64,000 nt of DNA from Microbacterium sp. 1.5R (GCF_007667425.1 NZ_VDRC01000001.1:2231062-2295061), one strand, 5' to 3'. Counted from the stretch's first letter, positions 45,365 through 54,394 are shown. Made by a program: numbers and translations. The notes: generated from the letters alone by a model not told the origin.

Positions 45365-46243
45365 ATGACCTTCAACCCTGACGCCGATGTCTCCGGCAAC
45401 ACCGCTCGTCGCAAGGGCCGCGGAGCCGTCGTGGCCGGCGCGGGCGGTGTGGGCCTGCTCGGCATCATCGCGCTCATCGCCGGTCCGCTGCTCGGCATCG
45501 ACCTCTCCGGACTCCTCGGCGGAACCGGCGGCACCGGTTCCGAGCCCTCGGAGGGCAGCGTCATCGAGAACTGCGAGACGGGTCAGGACGCGAACGAGAA
45601 CGTCGACTGCCGCGTCGCGAGCTCGCAGCTCGCCCTCGACGGGTACTGGGAGGACCACGTCGAGAACTACCAGCCGCCGCAGCTGATCATCGTCGACGGA
45701 GCGACGGCCAGCTCGTGCGGCACGGCGTCGAACGCCGTGGGGCCGTTCTACTGCCCGCCCGACGAGACGGTGTACATCGATCCGACGTTCTTCCAGCTCA
45801 TGCAGCAGCAGTTCGGCGCATCGGCCGGCAACCTCGCGCAGCTCTACATCGTCGGCCACGAGTGGGGACACCACATCCAGTACATCACCGGCGACATGGA
45901 GCGGTATCCGAACAACGGCACCGGGCCCGACAGCAACGGCGTGCGCATCGAGCTGCAGGCGGACTGCTATGCCGGAGCGTGGATCGGTCAGATGGAGGGG
46001 GAGAAGGACAAGAACGGCGTGCCCTACCTCCAGCCGAGCACCGAGGCGGAGCGGCAGGATGCTCTGAACGCGGCGTTCACGGTCGGCGACGACAACATCC
46101 AGGAGCAGTCGAGCGGCACGGTGAACCCGGAGAGCTTCACGCACGGCTCGAGCGAGCAGCGTCAGTACTGGTTCGCGTCCGGATACGAGAACGGTCTCGA
46201 CTCCTGCTCGCAGCCGCTCACCGTCGCGGGCGACCAGCTCTGA
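45365..46243 (+). CDS. Neutral zinc metallopeptidase (YpfJ/KPN_02809 family)
   Basis: The protein has 292 residues. A short cytoplasmic tail precedes a transmembrane helix at about 20-45 (GAVVAGAGGVGLLGIIALIA). The outer catalytic domain has HEWGHHIQYITG with the zinc ligands and catalytic Glu, and a downstream ELQADCYAGAW motif. Family members are membrane-anchored and of unknown substrate. The ATG at 45365 follows CGGGGA. Cysteines at several positions suggest disulfides outside the cell. Confidence 0.9.
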   Translation: MTFNPDADVSGNTARRKGRGAVVAGAGGVGLLGIIALIAGPLLGIDLSGLLGGTGGTGSEPSEGSVIENCETGQDANENVDCRVASSQLALDGYWEDHVENYQPPQLIIVDGATASSCGTASNAVGPFYCPPDETVYIDPTFFQLMQQQFGASAGNLAQLYIVGHEWGHHIQYITGDMERYPNNGTGPDSNGVRIELQADCYAGAWIGQMEGEKDKNGVPYLQPSTEAERQDALNAAFTVGDDNIQEQSSGTVNPESFTHGSSEQRQYWFASGYENGLDSCSQPLTVAGDQL

Positions 46244-46262
46244 TCATCGCGCAGCGCGCGTC

Positions 46263-46892
46263 TCAGACGCCGTCGGTGGTCGACTTGCCGAGCGTCGCAG
46301 CGAGGTCGTGCTTCTTCGCGTCGAAGTAGTGCGTTGGGTCGACCTGCACGGGCTCGGCGTCGATCCACTGCGTGTTCCCGTCGACGCGCAGCACGCCGAT
46401 GTACATGGCGCGATCAGCATCCGATGACCAGATGGTGAGCAGCCGCTCGTCTCCCGCATCCTTCTGCATGGCGGAGAGCGCGGCGATGACCCCCGCGCTG
46501 TCCGAGCTGCCCCGCAGAAGAGCGTCGATCGCTCGATCGACGGGGAAGCGGGCGCTGAAGCCGTGGATCACCGGGTTCTGCAGCACGCCACCGCCCTTGA
46601 CGCGCCAGCGCCGCGCGCCGACGAAGATCATCACGATGCACACGACGATGATGATCGGCGGCAGCGCGAACGCCCCGGCGATCGCGAGGCCGCCGCGGAT
46701 GCGCCCGCCGAGCAGCTCGACCGTCGCCGTCGGGTTCAGGTAGACGAGCAGGGCGAGCACCGCCATCACGCCGGCCACGATCGCCCACCCCATCGTCTTG
46801 CGGGGCGACCGCTCCGATTCGAACAGGTCGGGTCGCGTCGCGAACCAGGAGTAGAGGTTGCGTGCTTTCGACCGCAGCGGCGTGAAACCCAT
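46263..46892 (-). CDS. Two-helix membrane protein of unknown function
   Basis: The protein has 209 residues. A basic, amphipathic start (RSKARNLYSWFATRPDLF) is followed by two transmembrane helices (WAIVAGVMAVLALLVYL; AFALPPIIIVVCIVMIFVG) and a soluble domain of about 110 residues with ALSAMQKDAGDERLLTIW. Proteins like this are found in Microbacteriaceae but I do not know the function. It is divergent from the aminopeptidase gene. Confidence 0.72.
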   Translation of the reverse strand: MGFTPLRSKARNLYSWFATRPDLFESERSPRKTMGWAIVAGVMAVLALLVYLNPTATVELLGGRIRGGLAIAGAFALPPIIIVVCIVMIFVGARRWRVKGGGVLQNPVIHGFSARFPVDRAIDALLRGSSDSAGVIAALSAMQKDAGDERLLTIWSSDADRAMYIGVLRVDGNTQWIDAEPVQVDPTHYFDAKKHDLAATLGKSTTDGV

Positions 46893-46943
46893 TCCCTCAC
46901 GCTAGCGTGTAGACGAGGTGTTGCTTCGACCAGGGGGACTGCG

Positions 46944-47912
46944 ATGACGACGAGCCTGGATGCGCTGTATCCGCCGATCGAGCCGTACGAGACGGGCGAA
47001 CTGCTGGTCGGCGACGGTCACCGCATGTACTGGGAGGTGAGCGGCAACCCCCAGGGCAAGCCGGTCGTGTTCCTGCACGGCGGCCCCGGCAGCGGCACGT
47101 CTGCGTGGCAGCGCCGATTCTTCGACCCCGAGCGCTACCGCATCGTGCTGTTCGATCAGCGCGGATGCGGTCGCAGCACTCCGCACGCGAGCGAGCCCGA
47201 CGCCGACCTGCGTTTCGTCACGTCGGCGCACCTCATCTCCGACCTGGAGCTGCTGCGACGCAATCTCGGCGTGACGGCGTGGCAGGTGTTCGGGGGATCG
47301 TGGGGGAGCGCCCTCGCCCTCGCCTATGCGCAGGCGCACCCGGAGTCGGTGACCGAGCTCGTGCTGCGGGGCATCTTCACCCTCCGCCGCATCGAACTCG
47401 AGTGGTACTACGAGGGCGGCGCCGCCGCGCTGTTCCCCGATCTCTACGAGGACCTGATCGCACAGATCCCCGTTCTCGAGCGCTCCCACCTCATCGAGGC
47501 GTATCACCGCCGGCTGTTCGACCCCGATCCGGCCGTGCACGTTCCGGCGGCGGTGGCGTGGACGCGGTGGGAGGCGGCCACCGTCACCCTGCTGCCCGAC
47601 TCCGAACAGGTCGACGGCATGAGCGACCCGCGATTCGCGACGGCCTTCGCGCGCATCGAGAATCACTTCTTCATGCACGGCGGCTGGTGGGCAGACGGGC
47701 AGCTCATCGCCGGCGTCGAGGCCATCAGGCACATCCCGGCGGTCATCGTGCAGGGGCGCCACGACGCCGCTACACCGATGATGACGGCGTGGGATCTGCA
47801 TCGGGCGTGGCCGGAAGCCGACTTCGTCGTCGTCGACGACGGGGGTCACGCGGCGTCGGAGCCCGGCATCCAGCGAGCGCTGCGTGCTGCGACCGACCGC
47901 TTCGCCGAGTGA
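46944..47912 (+). CDS. pip: Prolyl aminopeptidase
   Basis: The protein has 322 residues, typical for this alpha/beta hydrolase. It releases N-terminal proline from peptides in the cytoplasm. HGGPGSG gives the oxyanion hole, FDQRGCGRSTPHA is highly characteristic, GGSWGSALALAYA carries the catalytic serine, and DDGGHAAS the catalytic histidine. The ATG at 46944 follows an AGGGGG ribosome-binding site. Confidence 0.93.
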   Translation: MTTSLDALYPPIEPYETGELLVGDGHRMYWEVSGNPQGKPVVFLHGGPGSGTSAWQRRFFDPERYRIVLFDQRGCGRSTPHASEPDADLRFVTSAHLISDLELLRRNLGVTAWQVFGGSWGSALALAYAQAHPESVTELVLRGIFTLRRIELEWYYEGGAAALFPDLYEDLIAQIPVLERSHLIEAYHRRLFDPDPAVHVPAAVAWTRWEAATVTLLPDSEQVDGMSDPRFATAFARIENHFFMHGGWWADGQLIAGVEAIRHIPAVIVQGRHDAATPMMTAWDLHRAWPEADFVVVDDGGHAASEPGIQRALRAATDRFAE

Positions 47913-47948
47913 CACCGACCGCTGGTCGATCCACTGGCCGATCCGTGG

Positions 47949-49727
47949 TCAGGTGCGCAGTGCCGCGGCGAGCGTCTTCAGCAGCTCGACGATGCCGCCG
48001 TGCGCGCGGAAACGTGTCAGTCCTTCGCTGACCTGCGCTCCGGTGCGTGCCGAGACGAACCAGGGCGGCTTCGGCAGGATCGTGAACCGGCCACCGCTGT
48101 TCACGATCGGCAGGGACCGGGGGAAGGGCCGGAACGGACCGCGGATGACGGAGCGCTCGACGCCGTCGAGCAGCAGCGCGTTGTGCACGACGCCGATGCC
48201 GCTGCCCACGTCGTCGATGGTGTTGCCCGGGAACGCGCCCCAGGTGAGCGTCGGGATGATGAACCCGAACGCGGTCCAGCTGTTGATGGCGATCGAGCCG
48301 TACCGCAGGGCGGCGATCGCGCGCTCGAACCCCGTGCCGAGGGATTTCTCGGTGGCCGGGTCGATGAGCAGGTTCGCGCCGAGCGTGCCCTGCAGCCGAT
48401 CGTTCGCGTACGAGACGGCGGCGTCGAGGAACGCCTGCCCCGATCCCGGTAGCGAGACGACACCGAGCACGGGGGCGAAGTACTCCGTGCTCTGCAGCGC
48501 CGCGGCATCCTCTTCTTGGTCGATCTCGACGAGCAGCCGATCGCCGAGTACGAGGGCGTCGGGGTAGTCGTGGGTCGCGGTGTCGAGGCGCGACGACGAG
48601 CCCGGGTACCAGATCGGGCGCTCCGGGGCGTTCGCGTAGGCGCGCCGGAGCGCTGCACGGAACGCGTCGGCCTGCGCCCAGTCCGATGAGACGACGACGA
48701 CCTGGCCGGCGATGCAGTTGTGCCCGCTGTTCTGCAGGCGCATGGTCGCGATGTGCTCGGCCTGGAAGGTGAGGTCGGCGTCGGTCCACTCGCCCGGAAC
48801 GACGATGATGGGCGACACCCCGCCGAGCTCCGCGGTGATGGGCTTCGTCAGCCGTGGCCGATTCTCGCGGCGTCGACTCGCGGCGCTCGGCCCGGTTCCC
48901 CAGACGATGGCGTCGAAGGTGGCCGCCGACCCGGTGATGTGCACGTGGACGAGATCGCGATGGCCGGTGAGGTGAGCGCCGACGGCCGGACCGCCGCGCA
49001 CGATGCGCAGGAACCCCGGGCCGATGAGCGGCGCCAGGGCCCGCAGGAACACCGGCACCAGGGCGTCCTGCGTGGGGTTCACCTTCAGCAGCGCGGTGCG
49101 GTTGTGCGCAAGTAGCTCGTAGAGCACGTCGAGGACGGGGATGGATGTGACGTTGCCGGCGCCGAGCACCAGCCCGACGCCCCCGGATGCCGCGGGGGTG
49201 CGCTGTGCGAGGCCGGCGCCGGCGCGGGCGCCGTTCGGCGTGACGCCCGGTTCGAGCCACACCTCGCCCGTGAAGCCCGACAGCAGGAACCGGTCGATGC
49301 CCGTGAGCGGGAAGGCATGCACTCGCGTGCGGCCACCGGGGGCACGGCTGATCCGGACGCCGTCGAGCGGGTTGCGCCCGTCGACGAGACGCGTGAGGGT
49401 GTCGATGTACGCATCGAGCGCGCCCAGCACGCTGTACGGCCCGCTCAGCCACTCCTCCCCGCGGAGCGGATGGCGGCTGTCGAGCCGCTTCGAGGCGGCC
49501 GCCGTGACTGCCCAGTCCTCCGCCGCCGCGGCCACGCTCGTCCGCACCTGACGGAGGAGCGTGACCCGCTGAGCGAGGGTGAGCCCCGCCCAGGTGGCGG
49601 ATCCGGCGTGCACGTCGGCGATGGCCGCATCGAGGCGGGCCCGCTCAACCTCGTCGAGGTCTGGCGTCTCCGCCGAGCCGGAACCGGAGCCGGCTCCGGG
49701 CGAGGCGGACGTGGTCGCAGAAGTCAT
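47949..49727 (-). CDS. Aldehyde dehydrogenase family protein
   Basis: The protein has 592 residues, about 100 longer than common aldehyde dehydrogenases. The catalytic glutamate is in ITAELGGVSP and the catalytic cysteine in NSGHNCIAGQ. An NAD(P)-loop-like HITGSAATFDAIVW is present. The first 30 residues are Ser/Gly-rich. Motifs around AFGFIIPTLTWGAFPG differ from ordinary succinate-semialdehyde or betaine-aldehyde enzymes, so the substrate is unknown. It is a monocistronic reverse gene, with the glutaredoxin gene next upstream. Confidence 0.88.
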   Translation of the reverse strand: MTSATTSASPGAGSGSGSAETPDLDEVERARLDAAIADVHAGSATWAGLTLAQRVTLLRQVRTSVAAAAEDWAVTAAASKRLDSRHPLRGEEWLSGPYSVLGALDAYIDTLTRLVDGRNPLDGVRISRAPGGRTRVHAFPLTGIDRFLLSGFTGEVWLEPGVTPNGARAGAGLAQRTPAASGGVGLVLGAGNVTSIPVLDVLYELLAHNRTALLKVNPTQDALVPVFLRALAPLIGPGFLRIVRGGPAVGAHLTGHRDLVHVHITGSAATFDAIVWGTGPSAASRRRENRPRLTKPITAELGGVSPIIVVPGEWTDADLTFQAEHIATMRLQNSGHNCIAGQVVVVSSDWAQADAFRAALRRAYANAPERPIWYPGSSSRLDTATHDYPDALVLGDRLLVEIDQEEDAAALQSTEYFAPVLGVVSLPGSGQAFLDAAVSYANDRLQGTLGANLLIDPATEKSLGTGFERAIAALRYGSIAINSWTAFGFIIPTLTWGAFPGNTIDDVGSGIGVVHNALLLDGVERSVIRGPFRPFPRSLPIVNSGGRFTILPKPPWFVSARTGAQVSEGLTRFRAHGGIVELLKTLAAALRT

Positions 49728-49794
49728 CGGCGTCTCCTTCGGACGGGTCTCCAGCCTAGGCCGCCGAGCCGCCGCATGACCGGTCAGGGAGGGG

Positions 49795-50058
49795 TCAGAT
49801 CAGCGACAGCTCGCGGAGCTTCGCCTCGACGTCGGAGTTCGACGGCTCGACGTGATGCGAGGAGTCCGGGTAGAGCACGACCGGGATGTTCGTCCGACCG
49901 GAGATCTCCTTGGCGACGTCAGCGGCAGACGGGTCGGCGACCAGGTCGACGTAGGTGTACTCGACGCCCAGCTCGTCGAGCTGCTTCTTCGTGCGGATGC
50001 AGTCGCGGCACCAGTCGGCGCCGAACATCGTGATCGTGGATTCTGCGGGAGTGGTCAT
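49795..50058 (-). CDS. Glutaredoxin/mycoredoxin-like protein
   Basis: The protein has 87 residues, a single thioredoxin-fold domain. The active site is WCRDC, unlike the CGYC or CPYC of ordinary glutaredoxins and mycoredoxin. The cis-proline loop TNIPVVLYPD and the final helix fit the family. It probably reduces mixed disulfides of mycothiol, the low-molecular-weight thiol of actinobacteria, but the changed dipeptide leaves that open. It is divergent from the iron-regulated SIP gene with about 100 bases between. Confidence 0.88.
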   Translation of the reverse strand: MTTPAESTITMFGADWCRDCIRTKKQLDELGVEYTYVDLVADPSAADVAKEISGRTNIPVVLYPDSSHHVEPSNSDVEAKLRELSLI

Positions 50059-50133
50059 GCATCAAGGGTACGTCCGCGCGAAGAAGCAGGCGTCGGGATG
50101 ACGCGCTGCACGTCGGGGTGGAGGGTTGCCAGG

Positions 50134-50152
50134 TTAGGTAACCCTTACCTAG
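50134..50152. promoter_or_regulatory. DtxR/IdeR-type iron box overlapping a promoter
   Basis: TTAGGTAACCCTTACCTAG contains the perfect inverted repeat TAGGTAA-CCC-TTACCTA and matches 14 of 19 positions of the known IdeR consensus TTAGGTTAGGCTAACCTAA. It lies between a -35-like TTGCCA (50126) and overlaps a -10-like TAGACT (50150). The ATG of the SIP-domain gene starts 7 bases after that -10. Iron-dependent repression of that gene is strongly suggested. Confidence 0.8.
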
Positions 50153-50162
50153 ACTGATCGGC

Positions 50163-50555
50163 ATGACGACAGCCTGCGAGCACCTCGACGATCCGGACTG
50201 GGACTGCATCGAAGGAGCAGTGCTCATCGCCGGAGATGCCGCCGATGTCGGCCTCATCGCGACGATCGCCGGGCGTCTGCCGTGGGATGCCGAGGGTGTG
50301 ATCCTCGTCGAGGCCGCCGCCCGTATCCAGTTCCGGCACATCGACGTCCCGGAGGGCGTGTCCGTGCGGTGGCTGCTGCGCGGAGACGGCATCCGCCAGC
50401 ACACGAAGGGGGAGCGCCTCGCGAACGCCGTCCACGCCTGGTGCGTGGAGTGGGCGTGTTCCGAGCCGCCCGCGCAATGGACGGTGTGGCTGGGACCCCA
50501 CACGCCGCCGCACGTCGCCCGCATGGCGCGGAGCCTTCTCGGCGTCGCGAACTAG
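50163..50555 (+). CDS. SIP-domain (siderophore-interacting-like) protein
   Basis: The protein has 130 residues. It resembles only the C-terminal NAD(P)H-binding half of siderophore-interacting proteins (VLIAGDAADVGLIATIAGRLP, RWLLRGDG). The FAD-binding half is missing. Iron control is indicated by the adjacent iron box. The ATG lies 7 bases behind the -10 element, so the message is probably leaderless. It likely works in releasing or trafficking iron, but without the flavin domain it cannot be assumed to be a ferric-siderophore reductase. Confidence 0.78.
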   Translation: MTTACEHLDDPDWDCIEGAVLIAGDAADVGLIATIAGRLPWDAEGVILVEAAARIQFRHIDVPEGVSVRWLLRGDGIRQHTKGERLANAVHAWCVEWACSEPPAQWTVWLGPHTPPHVARMARSLLGVAN

Positions 50556-50590
50556 CGGACGAGCGAACGAGCGGACGAGCGGACGAGCGG
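50553..50590. repeat. Short tandem repeat after the SIP gene
   Basis: GCGGACGAGC-type octamers (GCGGACGA / GCGAACGA) are repeated about four times directly after the stop of the SIP-domain gene. No gene is present in the rest of this 115-base gap. Confidence 0.7.
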
Positions 50591-50670
50591 CATGCCGGAC
50601 ATCGGTCGCGGTCCGGCTCGCCGTCGGCCGCTCCCGTCGGCGCCGGATGACGGCGCCGCCACCGGCGTCG

Positions 50671-51129
50671 TCAGAGGCCGGCGAGTGCGGGAGCCGGCGC
50701 CGATGCTCCAGCGGTGATCGCATCGAGCGCGCGGCGCAGGGACGAGCTCGAGGTGTGCGCGGTGTACGGGAAGTACACGACCTCCACCCCGACCTGCGCG
50801 AATTCCCGCTCCAGACGCAGGCCCTTGTCGGTGCCGCGCCAGTCGTCGCCCTTGAAGAAGTGCGTGAAGTGCACGTCGCGCCACGAGTCCATCTTCGACG
50901 GGCTCGTCTCGACGTACACGTCGTCGACGAACGAGATGTGCTTGACGATCTCCGCGCGCTCCGCCGTCGGGATGACGGGCTCGATGCCCTTCACCTGACG
51001 GAGCATCTCGTCGCTGACGACCCCGGCGATCAGGATGTCGCACTGCTGCTTGGCGTGACGAAGAAGGTTCAGATGCCCGACGTGAAACAGGTCGAAGGCA
51101 CCAACGGCATAGCCGATGCGCGTCTGCAT
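50671..51129 (-). CDS. TagD-like cytidylyltransferase
   Basis: The protein has 152 residues. The nucleotidyltransferase motif HVGH is in DLFHVGHLNLLRHAKQ, and the closing motif HTSSSSLRRAL matches the RTxxISTT position of glycerol-3-phosphate cytidylyltransferase. It would form a CDP-alcohol such as CDP-glycerol from CTP. A CDP-alcohol phosphatidyltransferase lies 8 kb downstream, and both fit envelope polymer assembly. The exact alcohol is not fixed by sequence. It is divergent from the GT2-GtrA gene. Confidence 0.85.
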   Translation of the reverse strand: MQTRIGYAVGAFDLFHVGHLNLLRHAKQQCDILIAGVVSDEMLRQVKGIEPVIPTAERAEIVKHISFVDDVYVETSPSKMDSWRDVHFTHFFKGDDWRGTDKGLRLEREFAQVGVEVVYFPYTAHTSSSSLRRALDAITAGASAPAPALAGL

Positions 51130-51292
51130 GATCTCCCCAGATCAAGTAATTCCCCAGAAGGCGGATCCCCATCCGCCCAGCGACTCCCACAGCCGCATTC
51201 GAGCAGTGTAGCAGGAACCGGTTTCGCCACGCATAGGAACCCGTGGAACGATGGAGTCCGCAGCGAGAGCCATCGCCGCCGAAGGGGGACCC

Positions 51293-52468
51293 GTGCAGAC
51301 AGCGGTCACGGTCATCGTGCCGACGTTCAACGAGCGCGACAACGTCGCCGAGCTCGTCGCACGCACCGCCGCCGCGCTCGCCGCCTACGACGCGGAGATC
51401 CTCTTCGTCGACGACAGCACCGACGACACCGCGGCGGAGATCGCCAGGGTCGCGGCCGATGCGCCGCTCCCGGTCAGCGTCGTCCACCGCGACGACAACA
51501 CCGGCGGTCTCGGCGGCGCGGTGGTGGTCGGACTGGGGGCCGCGGCATACGATCTGTGCGTCGTCATGGACGGCGACCTGCAGCATCCGCCCGAGCTGCT
51601 CCCGGTGCTCGTCGCCCGGCACGCTGAGGGAGGCGCCGACGTGGTCGCCGCCTCGAGGTACGTCGGCGGCGGTGACACGAGCGGCCTCGGCACGGCGGTG
51701 CGCTTCGGGGTCTCGCGGGCGGCGACCTGGCTCACCCGCGCGATGTTCCCGATCCGCCTCGCCCGCAGCACGGATCCGATGACGGGGTTCTTCCTCGTCG
51801 ATCGCCGCGGCCTCGACCTCGCGACGCTGAAGCCGCAGGGTTTCAAGATCCTGCTCGAGATCCTCGCTCGCACCGACCTGCGCATCGCCGAGGTGCCGAT
51901 GGAGTTCGGTGAGCGGCGTCATGGCACGTCGAAGGCCAGCCTGCGTCAGGGCACGACGTTCATCGCGCACCTCGCGCGCCTGCGGTTCGGGAAGATGTCG
52001 CTGTTCGCGCTCATCGGCGTCATCGGAGCCGTCGCGAACCTCGCCATCATGTGGGCGCTGACGACCGCGGGCGTGCCCTACGTCTGGGCGGCGATCATCG
52101 GCGCCGAGGTCACGATCATCGGCAACTTCCTGCTGCAGGAGCGCTTCGTGTTCGCAGACATGCGCACCGACGCCCGCGGGCTGGGGCTGCGCTTCGCCGC
52201 CTCCTTCGGCTTCAACAACGTCGAGGCGGCGCTGCGCATCCCCGTGATGGCGCTCATGGTCGAGACGTGGCACATCTCGAGCGTGCTCGCGACAGGCCTC
52301 TCGCTCGTCGTCGCCTTCTTCGCCCGATTCCTCTTCCACTCGCTCGTCGTCTACGCTCCGACGCGCGTGCGCGGCGGCGACACGGCATCCGAGCCGAAGC
52401 CCGACACCGCAGCTCTGCGCGTGATCAGGGCGATCGACGCAGAAGCCATGAAGCCGGGAGAACTCTAG
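51293..52468 (+). CDS. GT2 glycosyltransferase fused to a GtrA membrane domain
   Basis: The protein has 391 residues from GTG 51293, chosen because GGGGG lies 5 bases upstream and the product begins directly with the GT2 strand (TAVTVIVPTFNERDN); ATG 51251 would add 14 residues. The GT2 part covers about 1-230 with FVDDSTDD and VMDGDLQHPPE, similar to polyprenyl-phosphate mannose synthases. Four transmembrane helices (235-365) form a GtrA domain (LFALIGVIGAVANLAIMW). Such fusions transfer a sugar to undecaprenyl phosphate and flip it, for modifying surface polymers. Confidence 0.9.
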   Translation: MQTAVTVIVPTFNERDNVAELVARTAAALAAYDAEILFVDDSTDDTAAEIARVAADAPLPVSVVHRDDNTGGLGGAVVVGLGAAAYDLCVVMDGDLQHPPELLPVLVARHAEGGADVVAASRYVGGGDTSGLGTAVRFGVSRAATWLTRAMFPIRLARSTDPMTGFFLVDRRGLDLATLKPQGFKILLEILARTDLRIAEVPMEFGERRHGTSKASLRQGTTFIAHLARLRFGKMSLFALIGVIGAVANLAIMWALTTAGVPYVWAAIIGAEVTIIGNFLLQERFVFADMRTDARGLGLRFAASFGFNNVEAALRIPVMALMVETWHISSVLATGLSLVVAFFARFLFHSLVVYAPTRVRGGDTASEPKPDTAALRVIRAIDAEAMKPGEL

Positions 52469-52818
52469 GCGCAAGGGCTTCCGGTCGATCCCTCGATACC
52501 ACTACTCTCGGGAGAATTCCCACGCCGGTAGGGTAAGGTGCCCACCGGGGAGGGACCAGAGCTGCGTCGGTTCCGATGATGAGCGACCCGAGAGATCGGG
52601 CCGCTGCACGGTGACCGACGGGGTTCGCTGACCGAAGCAGTACCCATACGAGAAGGCGCGTACTCTCCCCGATGACGTCACTTGGCCAGGACAACCCGCG
52701 ACGACCCTCCCACCGGTCGTCGGTCCTGGTCGTGCATGCCAGGAGTACTGCCTTTTCCGACCTGCAGTAGCCGCCAACCCGCGCTTCGACGCGGATTTCC
52801 GACAACGGCTGGAAAAGT
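52469..52818 (+). promoter_or_regulatory. Structured 350-base leader of the beta-helix protein gene
   Basis: No gene is found here. Three stems can be drawn. CGTCGGT (52565 region) pairs with ACCGACG about 50 bases later and encloses CCCGA-GAGA-TCGGG. CCAGGAC (52686-52692) pairs with GTCCTGG (52723-52729), enclosing CGACGACC (52699-52706) paired with GGTCGTCG (52715-52722). An alternative pairing of CCTGG (52725-52729) with CCAGG (52739-52743) would break that hairpin. It does not match the c-di-AMP (ydaO) leader I know from actinobacterial wall hydrolases. It may be an unclassified regulatory RNA or only a GC-rich coincidence. Confidence 0.45.
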
Positions 52819-54387
52819 ATGAACACCCCTCACATCCCCATTCCCCACACCCGATCATCCCTACCCTCCCGCGGCTCGCGCATCGCGATGGCAGCCCTGC
52901 TCGCCACCGTGCTCGCGATCGCCGGACTACTCCACCCCGCACCGGCGGCCGCCGCGACATCCGTCCAGGTCCGCCCCGGATCGCTCTCCACCGTCGCCGT
53001 CAAGGGCTCCTCGGTCCGCGACGCCGAGATATCGACCGCCACCAGTCTCAAGGCGCTGCCGAGGTCCGGCAGCGGGGTCTACACATCCGCGCAACTGCGT
53101 GCCGGCTCCACCGGCGCCTATGTCGTGCAGGCCCGCACCGACCCCGACGGCAGCGTCCTCGTCGTGATCAAGCGCAACAACGGCTCCGGCCGGTCGCTCA
53201 CGCAGACGACGCTCTCGCAGCACGTGAAGCTCCCTCAGAAGATCAAGGCCGGGCAGAAGCTGTCCCTCTGGCTCAAGGTCGAGGGGACCACGAACGTGAC
53301 CATCAAGGCCAAGGCCAGCATCAACGGCTCCGGCGCCCGCAGTCTCTCCGTCAAGGATTCGTCGTCGTCTCGGATCCGCGCGGCGGGCAAGGGAGCGGTG
53401 ACGTTCTACACGTCGAAGTCGTCGCCCGCCGTCCAGGCGACGGTCGTCTCCTCGTCGGTCAAGACGGCGCAAGCGGCTCCCGCCCCGGCGCCAGCCCCTT
53501 CCGCCACGACGAAGCCCACCACCAAGCCGACCACGAAACCGGCACCCGCACCCGCGCCTGCGCCGGCGCCGGCGCCGGCTCCCGCGCCGGCTCCGCCGGC
53601 CACGGGCGCCGGATTCCCGACGGCCAAGACCACGGGAGTGCCGGCGGGCGTCAAGCTCACCGTTCACGAGGGCGACCTCGTCGTCACGCAGCCCAACACC
53701 GTCATCGACGGACTCGAGGTGCGCGGCATCATCGACATCAAGGCGCCGGGCGTCGTGATCAAGAACTCCCGGATCGTCGGCGGGACGAGCGCCCGCAGCA
53801 TCGGGCTCGTCTCGAACGTGAACTCGGGGCAGCCGTTCACGATCCAGGATTCGGAGATCTACGCGGCATCGCCGAACCCGGCATGGAACGGCATCGTCGG
53901 ATCTCGCTTCACCGCTGTGCGTGTGAATGTGCACGACGTCGTCGACCCGATCCGCATCCTGGGGAACGACGTGGTGGTCCGCGACTCGTGGCTGCACGAC
54001 AACTCCCACTGGGAGAAGGATCCGCTGCGCGGCGGCACACCCTCGCATGACGACTCCGTGCAGATCGAGGGCGGCGCGTCCATCCTCCTCGAGGGCAACC
54101 GCATGGAGGGCGCGACCAACGCCGCAGTGCAGGTCACGCAGAACTCGTCCGTGTCGAAGCTCGGCTCGATCACCATCCGCGACAACTACCTCCAGGGGGG
54201 CGGCTGCACGATCAACGTCGGGTCGACCGCCTCGAACAACCGGCCGGTCGTCGACGGAAACGTGTTCGGTCCGGACCGGATCTACGCCGGGTGCGCGATC
54301 GTCGCGCCGCAGTCGAGCGCGCCGATCCTCAGCGCGAACATCTGGGAGGTCGGCGGCAAGGCGCTCAAGACCTTCACCGTCGGCTGA
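52819..54387 (+). CDS. Secreted right-handed beta-helix protein
   Basis: The protein has 522 residues. A signal peptide runs to about residue 45 (SRIAMAALLATVLAIAGLL, then PAAAAT). Residues 46-215 form a beta-rich carbohydrate-binding-like domain (VQVRPGSLSTVAV, VVQARTDPDGSVLVV). A Pro/Ala linker (220-265, repeated TKPTTKP and PAPAPA) follows. Residues 270-520 form a parallel beta-helix of the pectate-lyase type (VIDGLEVRGIIDIKAPG, VVIKNSRIVGG, ILLEGNRMEGATNAAVQV). It is likely extracellular, binding or cleaving polysaccharide. No catalytic residues could be identified with confidence. It lies behind a structured leader. Confidence 0.85.
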   Translation: MNTPHIPIPHTRSSLPSRGSRIAMAALLATVLAIAGLLHPAPAAAATSVQVRPGSLSTVAVKGSSVRDAEISTATSLKALPRSGSGVYTSAQLRAGSTGAYVVQARTDPDGSVLVVIKRNNGSGRSLTQTTLSQHVKLPQKIKAGQKLSLWLKVEGTTNVTIKAKASINGSGARSLSVKDSSSSRIRAAGKGAVTFYTSKSSPAVQATVVSSSVKTAQAAPAPAPAPSATTKPTTKPTTKPAPAPAPAPAPAPAPAPAPPATGAGFPTAKTTGVPAGVKLTVHEGDLVVTQPNTVIDGLEVRGIIDIKAPGVVIKNSRIVGGTSARSIGLVSNVNSGQPFTIQDSEIYAASPNPAWNGIVGSRFTAVRVNVHDVVDPIRILGNDVVVRDSWLHDNSHWEKDPLRGGTPSHDDSVQIEGGASILLEGNRMEGATNAAVQVTQNSSVSKLGSITIRDNYLQGGGCTINVGSTASNNRPVVDGNVFGPDRIYAGCAIVAPQSSAPILSANIWEVGGKALKTFTVG

Positions 54388-54394
54388 GAAAGCG

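Noticed and set aside
52469..52818. Known c-di-AMP (ydaO) riboswitch before the secreted beta-helix gene
   Set aside because: The conserved ydaO blocks that precede wall hydrolase genes in actinobacteria are not found in order; only generic stems are seen.
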